From: Mycolicibacterium sp. CBMA 226
Lineage (GTDB): Bacteria; Actinomycetota; Actinomycetes; Mycobacteriales; Mycobacteriaceae
DNA length: 64,000 nt
Reading direction: 5' to 3'
Assembly: GCF_009729075.1 (NCBI RefSeq)
Contig: NZ_VTGY01000011.1
Span: 496,001-560,000, forward strand
Shown here piece by piece: positions 27,924 to 35,856 of this stretch (positions are counted from its first letter, which is position 1; every line of letters begins with the position of its first letter). The notes beneath the pieces were generated by a model. That model did not search any database. It had not been told where the DNA came from and worked only from the letters and a program-made list of their open reading frames with translations. Made by a program: the position numbers and the translations under genes.

Positions 27924-28987
27924 CGCAGACCGTCGATGCCGGTGCGGCGACAGCGCGGTTATCGACGCTCGATCGGTACCTGCCGGTGTGGATCGGGCTG
28001 GCCATGGCGGCCGGGCTCGTGCTCGGCCGCTGGGTCACCGGACTGGACGTGGCGCTGGAAACGGTTCAAGTGGATGGGATTTCACTGCCGACCGCGCTCG
28101 GGCTACTGGTCATGATGTACCCCGTGCTGGCCAAGGTCCGCTACGACCGCCTCGGTACCGTGACCGCAGATCGCAAGCTGCTGGTGTCGTCCCTGGTACT
28201 GAACTGGGTGCTCGGGCCGGCGCTGATGTTCGCCCTGGCCTGGCTGTTCCTCGCGGATTTACCCGAGTACCGGACCGGGCTGATCGTCGTTGGCCTGGCC
28301 CGTTGCATCGCAATGGTGATCATCTGGAACGACCTCGCGTGCGGCGACCGCGAAGCCGCCGCCGTTCTCGTGGCGCTGAATTCGGTGTTCCAGGTGCTGA
28401 TGTTCGCGGTGCTCGGCTGGTTCTACCTGTCGGTGTTGCCGGGCTGGCTGCACCTGCCGCAGACCGCGATCGCGACCTCGCCGGGGCAGATCGCGAAGTC
28501 GGTGTTGATCTTTCTGGGGATCCCGTTGTTGGCGGGTTATCTCTCGCGCCGGCTGGGCGAAACGGTCAAGGGGCGCGACTGGTACGAGTCGGCGTTTCTG
28601 CCGCGGATCGGGCCATGGGCACTGTACGGGCTGCTGTTCACCATCGTGATTCTCTTTGCGCTGCAAGGGCATCAGATCACCACGCGCCCGTGGGACGTGG
28701 CCCGCATCGCACTCCCGTTGCTGGCGTACTTCGCCATCATGTGGGGCGGTGGCTATGTGCTGGGTGCGGCTCTCGGCCTCGGCTACGAACGCACCACGAC
28801 GCTGGCGTTCACCGCGGCAGGCAACAATTTCGAACTGGCCATCGCCGTGGCCATCGCGACGTGGGGTGCGACCTCCGGGCAAGCCCTGGCCGGCGTCGTC
28901 GGGCCGTTGATCGAGGTTCCGGTGTTGGTGGCGTTGGTGTATCTGTCACTCGCACTGCGGCCGCGGTTGCGGAGTGCCCACGCATGA
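27920..28987 (+). CDS. acr3: arsenite efflux permease of the ACR3 family
   Basis: 355 residues, ten transmembrane helices. The conserved ACR3 cysteine is in VGLARCIAMVIIWNDLACGD, and the family's LAFTAAGNNFELAIAVAI segment is present. It exports As(III) using the proton gradient. It overlaps arsI upstream and arsC downstream by 4 bases each (ATGA), forming a tight operon. Confidence 0.95.
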   Translation: MTQTVDAGAATARLSTLDRYLPVWIGLAMAAGLVLGRWVTGLDVALETVQVDGISLPTALGLLVMMYPVLAKVRYDRLGTVTADRKLLVSSLVLNWVLGPALMFALAWLFLADLPEYRTGLIVVGLARCIAMVIIWNDLACGDREAAAVLVALNSVFQVLMFAVLGWFYLSVLPGWLHLPQTAIATSPGQIAKSVLIFLGIPLLAGYLSRRLGETVKGRDWYESAFLPRIGPWALYGLLFTIVILFALQGHQITTRPWDVARIALPLLAYFAIMWGGGYVLGAALGLGYERTTTLAFTAAGNNFELAIAVAIATWGATSGQALAGVVGPLIEVPVLVALVYLSLALRPRLRSAHA

Positions 28988-29388
28988 ACCCCAAACCCAG
29001 TGTCTTGTTCGTCTGCGTCCACAACGCGGGACGGTCGCAGATGGCGGCCGCGCTGCTGTCCCATCTGTCCGAGGGGCGGATCGAAGTGCGTTCTGCGGGA
29101 ACGGCACCCGCCGACACGATCAATCCCGTCGCTGCGGCAGCCATGGCCGAACTCGGCATCGACATCACCGCCGAAGCGCCCAAAGGGCTGACGCCGGACA
29201 CCGTGCAAACCAGCGACGTCGTGATCACCATGGGCTGCGGCGACACGTGCCCATACTTTCCGGGAGTGTCGTATCGGGACTGGAAACTCGACGACCCGGC
29301 GGGCCAACCCATCGAGGCCGTCCGGCCCGTCCGCGATGCCATCGCGGTACGCGTCCGCGACCTGATCGACGAACTACTATCCGGCTAG
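28984..29388 (+). CDS. arsC: arsenate reductase, low-molecular-weight phosphatase type
   Basis: 134 residues. The P-loop CVHNAGRSQMA near the N-terminus provides the nucleophilic cysteine. Second and third cysteines occur in TMGCGDTCPYFPG, and a DDPAG motif follows. It reduces As(V) to As(III) for export by Acr3. In actinobacteria the reductant may be thioredoxin or mycothiol/mycoredoxin; the two downstream cysteines favour the thioredoxin type. Confidence 0.95.
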   Translation: MNPKPSVLFVCVHNAGRSQMAAALLSHLSEGRIEVRSAGTAPADTINPVAAAAMAELGIDITAEAPKGLTPDTVQTSDVVITMGCGDTCPYFPGVSYRDWKLDDPAGQPIEAVRPVRDAIAVRVRDLIDELLSG

Positions 29389-29444
29389 GCGAGGTTGCCG
29401 AGGCATGTCTGTGACGACCTCGCCGGCCCGTGCGACATCGCGTC

Positions 29445-29972
29445 CTAGGGGCGTCGAGGATCCGGGGCGCCCGAGTGGATTCCGTACAGGCTCAACGGAA
29501 TCAGCGAAATCTGATTCAGCAGCGCACGCACGGCGTCATCGTCCTCGGGCGTGCCTGCGCGCTCGATGCGGCCCAGCAGCCAGACGATCGGGGCCGGTGA
29601 CCGGTGCACCGTCACGCCGGGCGGCAGGGTTCCATTCCAGTCGGGGCCGGTGATGGCATACGTCTGCGGTCGGGTCCACGCGACGTGTTCGGTGGCCTCC
29701 TCGTCGAACACGTCGGCGCGGCCAGACAGCACCTGGAACAGATAATTGCGGCCGGGTACGTCCGGCAGCGTCAGCATCCACGGCTCGGTGTTGACGTCGA
29801 GGAACCTGTCCACGTACAGGGCGTCGGCGTCTGACATCCGCACCAGCTGCTGCACGGGCGTGTGGCGCGCACCAGTGGGCGCGGGTGCCCAGCGGCCACC
29901 CAGGATCACCAGCGCGGCCACCGCGATGAACAGCGTGCCGCACCACAGAAAAACGTCGCCGGACATGGTCAT
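29445..29972 (-). CDS. membrane-anchored DUF1254-domain protein, short form
   Basis: 175 residues. One N-terminal transmembrane helix (about residues 5-25), then a DUF1254-like domain aligning with the first part of the 488-residue protein at 30267: VQQLVRMSDADALYVDRFLDV, LTLPDVPGRNYLFQVLSG, RPQTYAITGPDWNGTLPPGV and WLLGRIERAGTPED. The DUF1214 half present in the larger paralogue is absent. It ends just after the LIPLSLYGI segment, so it is either a deliberate short form or a decayed duplicate. The two genes are 294 bases apart with a small secreted-protein gene between. Confidence 0.65.
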   Translation of the reverse strand: MTMSGDVFLWCGTLFIAVAALVILGGRWAPAPTGARHTPVQQLVRMSDADALYVDRFLDVNTEPWMLTLPDVPGRNYLFQVLSGRADVFDEEATEHVAWTRPQTYAITGPDWNGTLPPGVTVHRSPAPIVWLLGRIERAGTPEDDDAVRALLNQISLIPLSLYGIHSGAPDPRRP

Positions 29973-29978
29973 CCGGTG

Positions 29979-30251
29979 TCAGCAGGGGGCGCCCGGAGGC
30001 GTGTAGTACGGGACGCCTTCGTCTGTGTAGCAAGGGACTTCGCCGGCGACGTACGGAACATGGGCAGCTGCGATGGCGGTGCCGACGGCGACGTCACCGG
30101 CGATGTTGGTGCAGCCACCAGCCGAGAAGTGCCGGCCGCCTGCGGAGGCGCGGACATCGGCGCCGGCAGCGGGCGCGGCCAGCAGCGGGGTGACCGCCAG
30201 GGCGGCGCCCAGCAGCGGGACCGATACCAGCGCGGTGAAGCGGGTGATCAT
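29979..30251 (-). CDS. small secreted cysteine-containing protein
   Basis: 90 residues. Signal peptide of about 30 (MITRFTALVSVPLLGAALAV... to AGADV). The mature part of about 60 residues has three cysteines (GGCTNIAG, VPCYTDEG, GAPC) and a Tyr/Pro-rich end. ATG preceded by AGGAGAATC. It is sandwiched between the two DUF1254 genes on the same strand, 15 bases downstream of the large one, so is likely co-expressed. No family recognised. Confidence 0.65.
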   Translation of the reverse strand: MITRFTALVSVPLLGAALAVTPLLAAPAAGADVRASAGGRHFSAGGCTNIAGDVAVGTAIAAAHVPYVAGEVPCYTDEGVPYYTPPGAPC

Positions 30252-30266
30252 GATTCTCCTTTGGGA

Positions 30267-31733
30267 TCAGGGGACTTTGGTGACAGCGGGCGGCTTCCAG
30301 GTGCCGTCGATGATCGACGGCGGGTTCTGCTTCGGCCAGTACAGCCGCAACATGAGATTGAACGCACCGGCCGGTGCGGGCAGCCAGTTGGCCTGCTTCT
30401 GTGGACCGGGATTGTCATGCTGCAGATACAGATCCACCGAACCGTCCGGGTTGCGGACCAGATTGTTGCGCTGGCTCAACGTGTAGCGGTTGAGTGGATT
30501 GTCGACGAAGAAGTAGCCCTCGTCGTACATCGTCAGCGACCAGAAACCCTCGGCCGGTGGCAGCTGGTCCTTGTCGAAATGCATGACGTACTTGTTGGCA
30601 CCGTTGTACGGCTGCCCCGTGGCGTCGGCCTTCGACGTCGGGTGGACCGCGTCTCGAGGTAGGTTGGCGCCCAAGCCGATTGCGGTGATGAGGGCACGCT
30701 GCAGATAGTCGGTGCCGTACTGGCCCGTCTTGGTGGTGAACTGCCAGCCATTGACGGTGTCCAGCGCGCTGTAGTGGCCCATGATCTTGTCGAACCCGAC
30801 CTTGGGCACCGACTGCAGAACGGCGGCGACGGCGGGTTCGAGCTTGCTGATGTCGAACTTCTCGCCGGGCACGATGCCGAGGCGGGCCATCTTGTCGATG
30901 ATCGGCTTGTCGGCGGGCGCCGGCGGATTGTCCTTCAGTAGGGTCGCGAGCAGGTTGAAGTACGACTCGGTGCTGAGGTTGTTGACCTGGTCGCGCACCG
31001 GCGTCTTCATGTCGATGCTGGGGTCGACCTTCCCGGGCGGCGGGGTGTACGGCTTGCCGTAGGAGCTGAGCGGCACGAGAGAAATCTGGTCCTGGAGCGC
31101 GTGCACCGCGGCGTAGTCGGCGGGCGTCCCGTCGCAGTAGATACGGCCGAGCAGCCACACCAACGCGGTGGGGGATTTGTACTCGGTGACGCCCGGGGGC
31201 AGCGTGCCTTTCCAGTTAGGCCCGGTGATCGCGTACGTCTGCGGCCCCGTTCCGGTGGTGCGCTTGCCGGGGACCTGGAACACGTCGGTCCACCCCGACA
31301 GCATCGGGAACAGGTAGTAGCGGTCGTGCGCGTCGGGCAGCGTCAGCACGACGGGCTCGTCGCTCACGTCGACGAATCCGTTGGTGTAGAGGGTGTCGGC
31401 GTTCGGCGCCGTGACGTCGCGAAAGGCGGCAGTGGGGTATTCGCGCATGCGCATCAGCTGGCCCATCGGGGCGCGTGGTGCCTCGATCTGTGCGACGTTG
31501 GTCATGATCCGCCGGGTCATCTCGACGGTCACCAGCGGGTAGCCGTAGATGTAGGCGTCGGTCGCGATCGACTTGGCGTCGTCTGCCGACAGCGTTTCGG
31601 ATTTGCTGGATGTGGCGCATCCCGACAGGTTGACCATGACCGTCGCAGCGGTCAGGGCGGCCAGCACTCGGCTCCACCGATGATGTCTACCCAGCACGTG
31701 GGGGTACTCCGTTCTCGTCGTCGCGATTTGCAT
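30267..31733 (-). CDS. DUF1254/DUF1214-domain lipoprotein
   Basis: 488 residues. Signal sequence with a VNLSGC lipobox, so exported and lipid-anchored. DUF1254 follows (AYIYGYPLVTVEMTRR, NADTLYTNGFVDVSDEPVVL, YYLFPMLSGWTDVF), then a helical middle and DUF1214 at the C-terminus (GFWSLTMYDEGYFFVDNPLNRY, ANWLPAPAGAFNLMLRLYWP). Proteins with this architecture are widespread and uncharacterised. It is first in a three-gene minus-strand set and is divergent from the AraC-type regulator, which may control it. Confidence 0.85.
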   Translation of the reverse strand: MQIATTRTEYPHVLGRHHRWSRVLAALTAATVMVNLSGCATSSKSETLSADDAKSIATDAYIYGYPLVTVEMTRRIMTNVAQIEAPRAPMGQLMRMREYPTAAFRDVTAPNADTLYTNGFVDVSDEPVVLTLPDAHDRYYLFPMLSGWTDVFQVPGKRTTGTGPQTYAITGPNWKGTLPPGVTEYKSPTALVWLLGRIYCDGTPADYAAVHALQDQISLVPLSSYGKPYTPPPGKVDPSIDMKTPVRDQVNNLSTESYFNLLATLLKDNPPAPADKPIIDKMARLGIVPGEKFDISKLEPAVAAVLQSVPKVGFDKIMGHYSALDTVNGWQFTTKTGQYGTDYLQRALITAIGLGANLPRDAVHPTSKADATGQPYNGANKYVMHFDKDQLPPAEGFWSLTMYDEGYFFVDNPLNRYTLSQRNNLVRNPDGSVDLYLQHDNPGPQKQANWLPAPAGAFNLMLRLYWPKQNPPSIIDGTWKPPAVTKVP

Positions 31734-31784
31734 CCGGTCGGGACTGCGGGCGCGACAACGCCGTAGCGCCCCCTATCGGGTATT

Positions 31785-31801
31785 TACTGTGCAGCACAGT
31801 A
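31785..31801. promoter_or_regulatory. perfect palindrome in the DUF1254/AraC intergenic region
   Basis: TACTGTGC-A-GCACAGTA (8+1+8) lies 51 bases from the DUF1254 lipoprotein start and 48 bases before the AraC-type start. Two direct TTGACA copies follow at 31814 and 31835. A candidate operator for one or both genes. Confidence 0.6.
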
Positions 31802-31849
31802 CCGTGATGTGTCTTGACATTTCATGACCGATTTTTGACAGTTGGAGAC

Positions 31850-32848
31850 ATGGCGGTCATTCGGGGCACGGCGCTGACGAATTTTCACGAGTTGGTTGCT
31901 GAGCTCGGTGGCGACAGTCATGCGCTGCTCGACGCGGCGAACATCCCCGCTGACGACGTCGGTCGTCACGACCGCTTCGTCTCACTGCCGAACGGTGCCC
32001 GGATGCTCGAGGACGCCGCGGCGGTTCTGAACACTCCCGATTTCGGACGACGCCTGGCGCTCCGTCAGGACATCGACATCCTGGGCCCGGTGGGGTTGGC
32101 AGCCCGGAACGCCACGACGGTGGCCGACGCGTTCGTTGTCTTCGACAAGTTCATGGCCGCCTACAGTCCGGCGATCATCGCGCGTGTGACCGTCCCGGTA
32201 GCCGCCGATCTCCGCCGCTTCGAGTTCGAATACTCACTGGATCCCGCGCCGCCGCAGGCGCAGGCGATCGAGCTGTCGCTCGGCGTCACGTTGCAGGTGC
32301 TCCGCTTGTTCCTCGGTGCTGACTACCGTCCGCTGATGGTGCACCTGCCCCACGCGGCGCGCACCCCGGCCGACGAGTATCAGCTGTACTTCGGGTGTCC
32401 ACCCGTTTTCGGCGAACCCGTCGCCGGCTTCACCCTGCGCGCCGCCGATCTGCAGCGGCCGCTGCCCACCGACCGCATCGCGCATCAAACCGCGGTGGCT
32501 CACCTGACCAATATCATCGGCGAATCCGGGCCCGATACAACGCAATTGGTCCGCAGTCTGGTCCGGCAACTGTTGCCGGCCGGGGTGGTCGGTCTGTCCG
32601 ACATCGCCCGCCACGTCGGGCTACATCCGAAAGCGTTGCAGCGCAGGCTCTCGGCCGAGGGCACCACATTCGCCGACCTGGTGGACCAGACCCGGCGGGA
32701 CGTCGCGCAGCGGCTGCTCCTCGATACCGACCTGACCCTGGACCAGCTGTGCCGTCAGCTCGGTTACGCCGAACAGAGTGTTCTGACCCGATCCTGCAAG
32801 CGGTGGTTCAACACCACGCCGACGGCGTATCGCAGCGCCCGCCGGTGA
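31850..32848 (+). CDS. AraC-family transcriptional regulator (OruR/ArgR-like type)
   Basis: 332 residues. The first about 200 form the 'arabinose-binding domain' found in AraC regulators such as mycobacterial VirS-type proteins. The C-terminal 100 hold two helix-turn-helix units (SDIARHVGLHPKALQRRLSAEG and TLDQLCRQLGYAEQSVLTRSCKRW) ending with the AraC signature TPTAYRS. ATG 31850 with a GGAG ribosome site was chosen over TTG 31814, which lies in the probable promoter. Likely targets are the divergent DUF1254 genes. Confidence 0.88.
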   Translation: MAVIRGTALTNFHELVAELGGDSHALLDAANIPADDVGRHDRFVSLPNGARMLEDAAAVLNTPDFGRRLALRQDIDILGPVGLAARNATTVADAFVVFDKFMAAYSPAIIARVTVPVAADLRRFEFEYSLDPAPPQAQAIELSLGVTLQVLRLFLGADYRPLMVHLPHAARTPADEYQLYFGCPPVFGEPVAGFTLRAADLQRPLPTDRIAHQTAVAHLTNIIGESGPDTTQLVRSLVRQLLPAGVVGLSDIARHVGLHPKALQRRLSAEGTTFADLVDQTRRDVAQRLLLDTDLTLDQLCRQLGYAEQSVLTRSCKRWFNTTPTAYRSARR

Positions 32849-32852
32849 GTGC

Positions 32853-33344
32853 TCAGCCCAGCCGGGTCCAGAGGCAGTAGCCGGAGAACTCGACGGCGGA
32901 CGCGGTCGGCGCGACATCGAAGTGGATCGTCTCATCAGGCGCGCCGTCGGTCGCCACGGGTGCGCTGACCACGCCGGCACTGATCACCGCGCGCTGCGCG
33001 ACGTGGCATCGGTTTCCCGGGGCAAGTGGAGTGCCGCTCCACGGGCCGGACAGCAGGTTCGGATTACGCATGCCCTGACCGTGCAGCGGGATGGCCGGGC
33101 CGGTGCTCCACCAGCGGTCGCTGGGGTCCGCGGGTAGCGCGACCGGCTGCCAGCGCCCTTCGTGGCACCGCAGCGGCGTGTTGGCGCCCGCCGTTGGCGA
33201 CGGCGTCGTGGGCATCGTGGTGGCTTCGTCGGCCGTCGGTGGACACGGCTGATCCTGTTGTGGCGCAATGGGGTCAGCTGAGCACAGCGGCGCCGCCGCG
33301 GTCGCCAGTGCGACTGCGGCGGCCGCGACGGTCGTACGGAACAC
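32853..33344 (-). CDS. secreted hypothetical protein, cysteine-containing
   Basis: 163 residues, GTG start with AAGGTG upstream. Signal peptide to about CSADP. A Thr/Pro/Ser-rich linker (TMPTTPSPTAGANT) follows, then a compact domain with four cysteines (PCPPTAD, LRCHEG, NRCHVAQ, GYCLW). No family recognised. It starts 2 bases from the stop of the DUF4185 gene upstream, so they are co-transcribed. It converges with the AraC-type gene, with 4 bases between their ends. Confidence 0.65.
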   Translation of the reverse strand: MFRTTVAAAAVALATAAAPLCSADPIAPQQDQPCPPTADEATTMPTTPSPTAGANTPLRCHEGRWQPVALPADPSDRWWSTGPAIPLHGQGMRNPNLLSGPWSGTPLAPGNRCHVAQRAVISAGVVSAPVATDGAPDETIHFDVAPTASAVEFSGYCLWTRLG

Positions 33345-33346
33345 GG

Positions 33347-35389
33347 CTACACCTTGGTGAGATCGGTCTTCATCAGCATGACGTTGTACTCACTCCACAG
33401 TGACAGGTTCCAGTACAGATCGGTACCGGTACCCAGGGTCGATGGCGACCATGGGTCCATCATCGGTGCGTAGATGCCACCGTTCTGTTGCGGCATCAGG
33501 ACTTTGGCCTGCGACCAGGTGCCCTGCGGCGTGTCCGACGTGCTCATCACGACGTTGTTGAACTGGTCGGCGTAAAGCGTGACGTACTTGTTCAGCGTCT
33601 TGTTGTACTGAACGGACATCTCGCCGACGTTGTTGCCCGCCTGGGCGATTCCGCACGCCCCGGTGCTCTGGCCGAAGACGGGGGTGGCCATCGACGGATC
33701 GTTGTACCAGCCGGCCTGTACCGCGCCGAGGCCGAAGAACCACCCTGGGTTGCCCTTGTTGTAGTACTGGTACTTCGAGGCGTCCAGGATGTTGGCTTCG
33801 CTCACGCGTGACACGTAAGCCGCGCCGCCGCGCCCGTTCGGCGTGCCGTACGAGTAGACGTAGCCGTCACCGGGACGCAGCAATGCCGCCTGCTGGAAGT
33901 TGGCGTCGCCGCCCCAGTTCTGCCGCACGCTCTGCGGCGCGATGGTCCAGTTCTCCCCGTTGTCGGTCGAGTACGCCATCGCCGAATAGTTGGTCGTCCA
34001 TTGCCCGGGCGCACCCCACTGCTTGACCGACATGAAGCTCAGGTACTGCGTGGCGCCGAACTGGGTGCCCGGTGTCGGCAGTGAGATGCCCGATGTGGGG
34101 ATGAGCGTCACTCCGGACGGCAGTCCGGGCGGCAGGTTGGCGGGGAGGATGATCTGGCGCGCCGTCGTCGCCGACGACAGCGGAGTTCCGCCGAACATAT
34201 TGCCGTTGAACCACTGGCCGTCTGGAATCGAAATGCCATTGGAGAGATCGGTGTTGGAGGTGCGGAACAGGATGTTGTTCAGCCAGTTGCCGGTCATGTT
34301 GGGGCCGCTGAAGGTGTCGCCAAACGCCATCAGCACCTGGTGGACGGCGCCGGTGGTCGGATTGGTGGCGATTCCGTTGTCCCACATGGTCCCGACGTCG
34401 GTGCCCCAGACGCCGAACCGGCTGAACGTGTTGTTGGGAGGGAAGTTACCGGTAACCCAGTTGACGAACGTCGTCGACGCGCTGATCTGTTGACCTGGGG
34501 TCGGGAAGGCCGGTTGTGGGTTGCTCACGGTCGCCGCCGTCACCACCGCGGTGGCGGTCAGCGGTTGGCTGGTGGTGACCAGGGCCGCTGCGGTGTTCTG
34601 CGGCTTGACCGCCGTCAGCAAGTTCTCGAGTTCCCGGCGGGCGAAGGCCAGTACGGTCCACGCCAGGGTCGGCTGCGCAGGGCTGCCGTTGGGATTGAAG
34701 GCCCAATTCAAGGCACCGGCAACGGCATTCACGATGGCGGCCACCGGGTTCAGCGCCTTGGCGGTCGGCGCGGTGACGCTCGGGGTGAGCACGTTCGTCG
34801 TCGCGGCGACGGGCGTGGGTGACGTCGTGACCGCGCTGGCGGTGACCTTCACGACCGTCGGCGCGACGGTCGCCACGCTGAGCGGCTTGGGCGCGGAGGG
34901 CTGCTGGCCGGTGGTCGGTTTGGTCGGCTGGTCGGCGGTCAGCTGAGGGAGCTTCGTGACCTTCGGGGTGACGGCCGGCGGTTTCGCGGGGTCGACGGCG
35001 CTGCTGTTGGTCTGGCGGTTCGCGCGGTCGCGGCTCTTGTTCTGCGGCTTGTCGGTCGTGTCCGGCTTGGAGTCGGCCTTCGAGTCGGCCTTGGTGTCGG
35101 TGTCGTCGGACTTGGTGCCGGACGACGTGCCGTCAGCGGTGCTGGTCGACGGCGCGGCAGGTTTGCCGCCGTCTTTCTTGGTTTGTGCTGTGTCCTGCCG
35201 CGGCTTCGGCGCGTTTCCGGAAGTTCCTGAACCACCGGAGTTTTCGCCCGCGGACGAGGTGGGTCCGGCGGGTGCGCCTGAGCTGGTTTGGTCAGCCCAT
35301 GCGACGCCCTGACCGGATGCGATTGCTGTTCCTATGCCGAGTGCGACGGCGAGCCTTCCGGCCCGCCCGGCATATCTGGCGGCGCCCAT
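33347..35389 (-). CDS. secreted DUF4185-domain protein with long disordered N-terminus
   Basis: 680 residues. The N-terminus (YAGRAGRLAVALGIGTAIA...GVAWAD) is the extended signal sequence shared by many large mycobacterial exported proteins. About 200 residues of Thr/Ser/Pro/Lys/Asp-rich linker follow, including short SKADSK repeats, then an alanine/valine-rich stretch. The last about 370 residues are a DUF4185 domain (FGVWGTDVGTMWDNG, AFGDTFSGPNMTGNW, YSTDNGENWT, NNVVMSTSDTPQGTWS), a five-bladed propeller-like fold resembling glycosidases. Probably a surface or secreted glycan-binding or hydrolysing protein; substrate unknown. ATG preceded by AGGGAGAAACA. Confidence 0.82.
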   Translation of the reverse strand: MGAARYAGRAGRLAVALGIGTAIASGQGVAWADQTSSGAPAGPTSSAGENSGGSGTSGNAPKPRQDTAQTKKDGGKPAAPSTSTADGTSSGTKSDDTDTKADSKADSKPDTTDKPQNKSRDRANRQTNSSAVDPAKPPAVTPKVTKLPQLTADQPTKPTTGQQPSAPKPLSVATVAPTVVKVTASAVTTSPTPVAATTNVLTPSVTAPTAKALNPVAAIVNAVAGALNWAFNPNGSPAQPTLAWTVLAFARRELENLLTAVKPQNTAAALVTTSQPLTATAVVTAATVSNPQPAFPTPGQQISASTTFVNWVTGNFPPNNTFSRFGVWGTDVGTMWDNGIATNPTTGAVHQVLMAFGDTFSGPNMTGNWLNNILFRTSNTDLSNGISIPDGQWFNGNMFGGTPLSSATTARQIILPANLPPGLPSGVTLIPTSGISLPTPGTQFGATQYLSFMSVKQWGAPGQWTTNYSAMAYSTDNGENWTIAPQSVRQNWGGDANFQQAALLRPGDGYVYSYGTPNGRGGAAYVSRVSEANILDASKYQYYNKGNPGWFFGLGAVQAGWYNDPSMATPVFGQSTGACGIAQAGNNVGEMSVQYNKTLNKYVTLYADQFNNVVMSTSDTPQGTWSQAKVLMPQQNGGIYAPMMDPWSPSTLGTGTDLYWNLSLWSEYNVMLMKTDLTKV

Positions 35390-35484
35390 TGTTTCTCCCT
35401 GTTATTCCAGCTAATTAATCTATGGAACAACATCGGCTCCCGCCGTGGGAGCGTTTCGGCGGGGTTGTTTCTATCTCGATACCG

Positions 35485-35850
35485 TTAGCTGAGTAGCCCG
35501 GCTTCACGGAGTGCGTCTTCGTACAACTCGATGGCGTGGTCGATACCCCGGTCCACCCAGCTGTCGACGAAGGCCACCCGGCCGGCGATCAGTTGTATCC
35601 CGGTGGCCCAGCGTTCGAAATCGCCGGTGCGGCGCAGGATGTCGATCTGGATCCGGGTGCCCTTGATGTGCACGAAGCCACCCAGTTCCGTGGTCTGCGG
35701 GCGCAGGATGGTGATGTCGAAGCCCTCGATGCGGCCGTCGTCGACGAGCCCCTGAAGGTAGCCACGGGCATTACGCAGCGCGGTGAGGGCTTGGAGTTCG
35801 CGTCCCTGGGCGGGCAGACCCCAGGCGATCCAGATTCCGGTCTCCGACAT
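35485..35850 (-). CDS. conserved hypothetical protein, 121 residues
   Basis: A compact soluble protein without signal peptide or membrane segment; a mix of predicted helix and strand (GYLQGLVDDGRIEGFDITIL, GFVHIKGTRIQIDILRR). I do not recognise the family. It lies 6 bases downstream of the ThrE-type exporter gene on the same strand and is probably co-transcribed with it. Confidence 0.6.
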   Translation of the reverse strand: MSETGIWIAWGLPAQGRELQALTALRNARGYLQGLVDDGRIEGFDITILRPQTTELGGFVHIKGTRIQIDILRRTGDFERWATGIQLIAGRVAFVDSWVDRGIDHAIELYEDALREAGLLS

Positions 35851-35856
35851 GGCGCT

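Noticed and set aside
29445..29972. Frameshifted pseudogene of the DUF1254 lipoprotein
   Set aside because: The short gene has an intact frame, its own membrane anchor and no downstream DUF1214 remnant; it is kept as a gene, although decay of an ancestral copy is not excluded.
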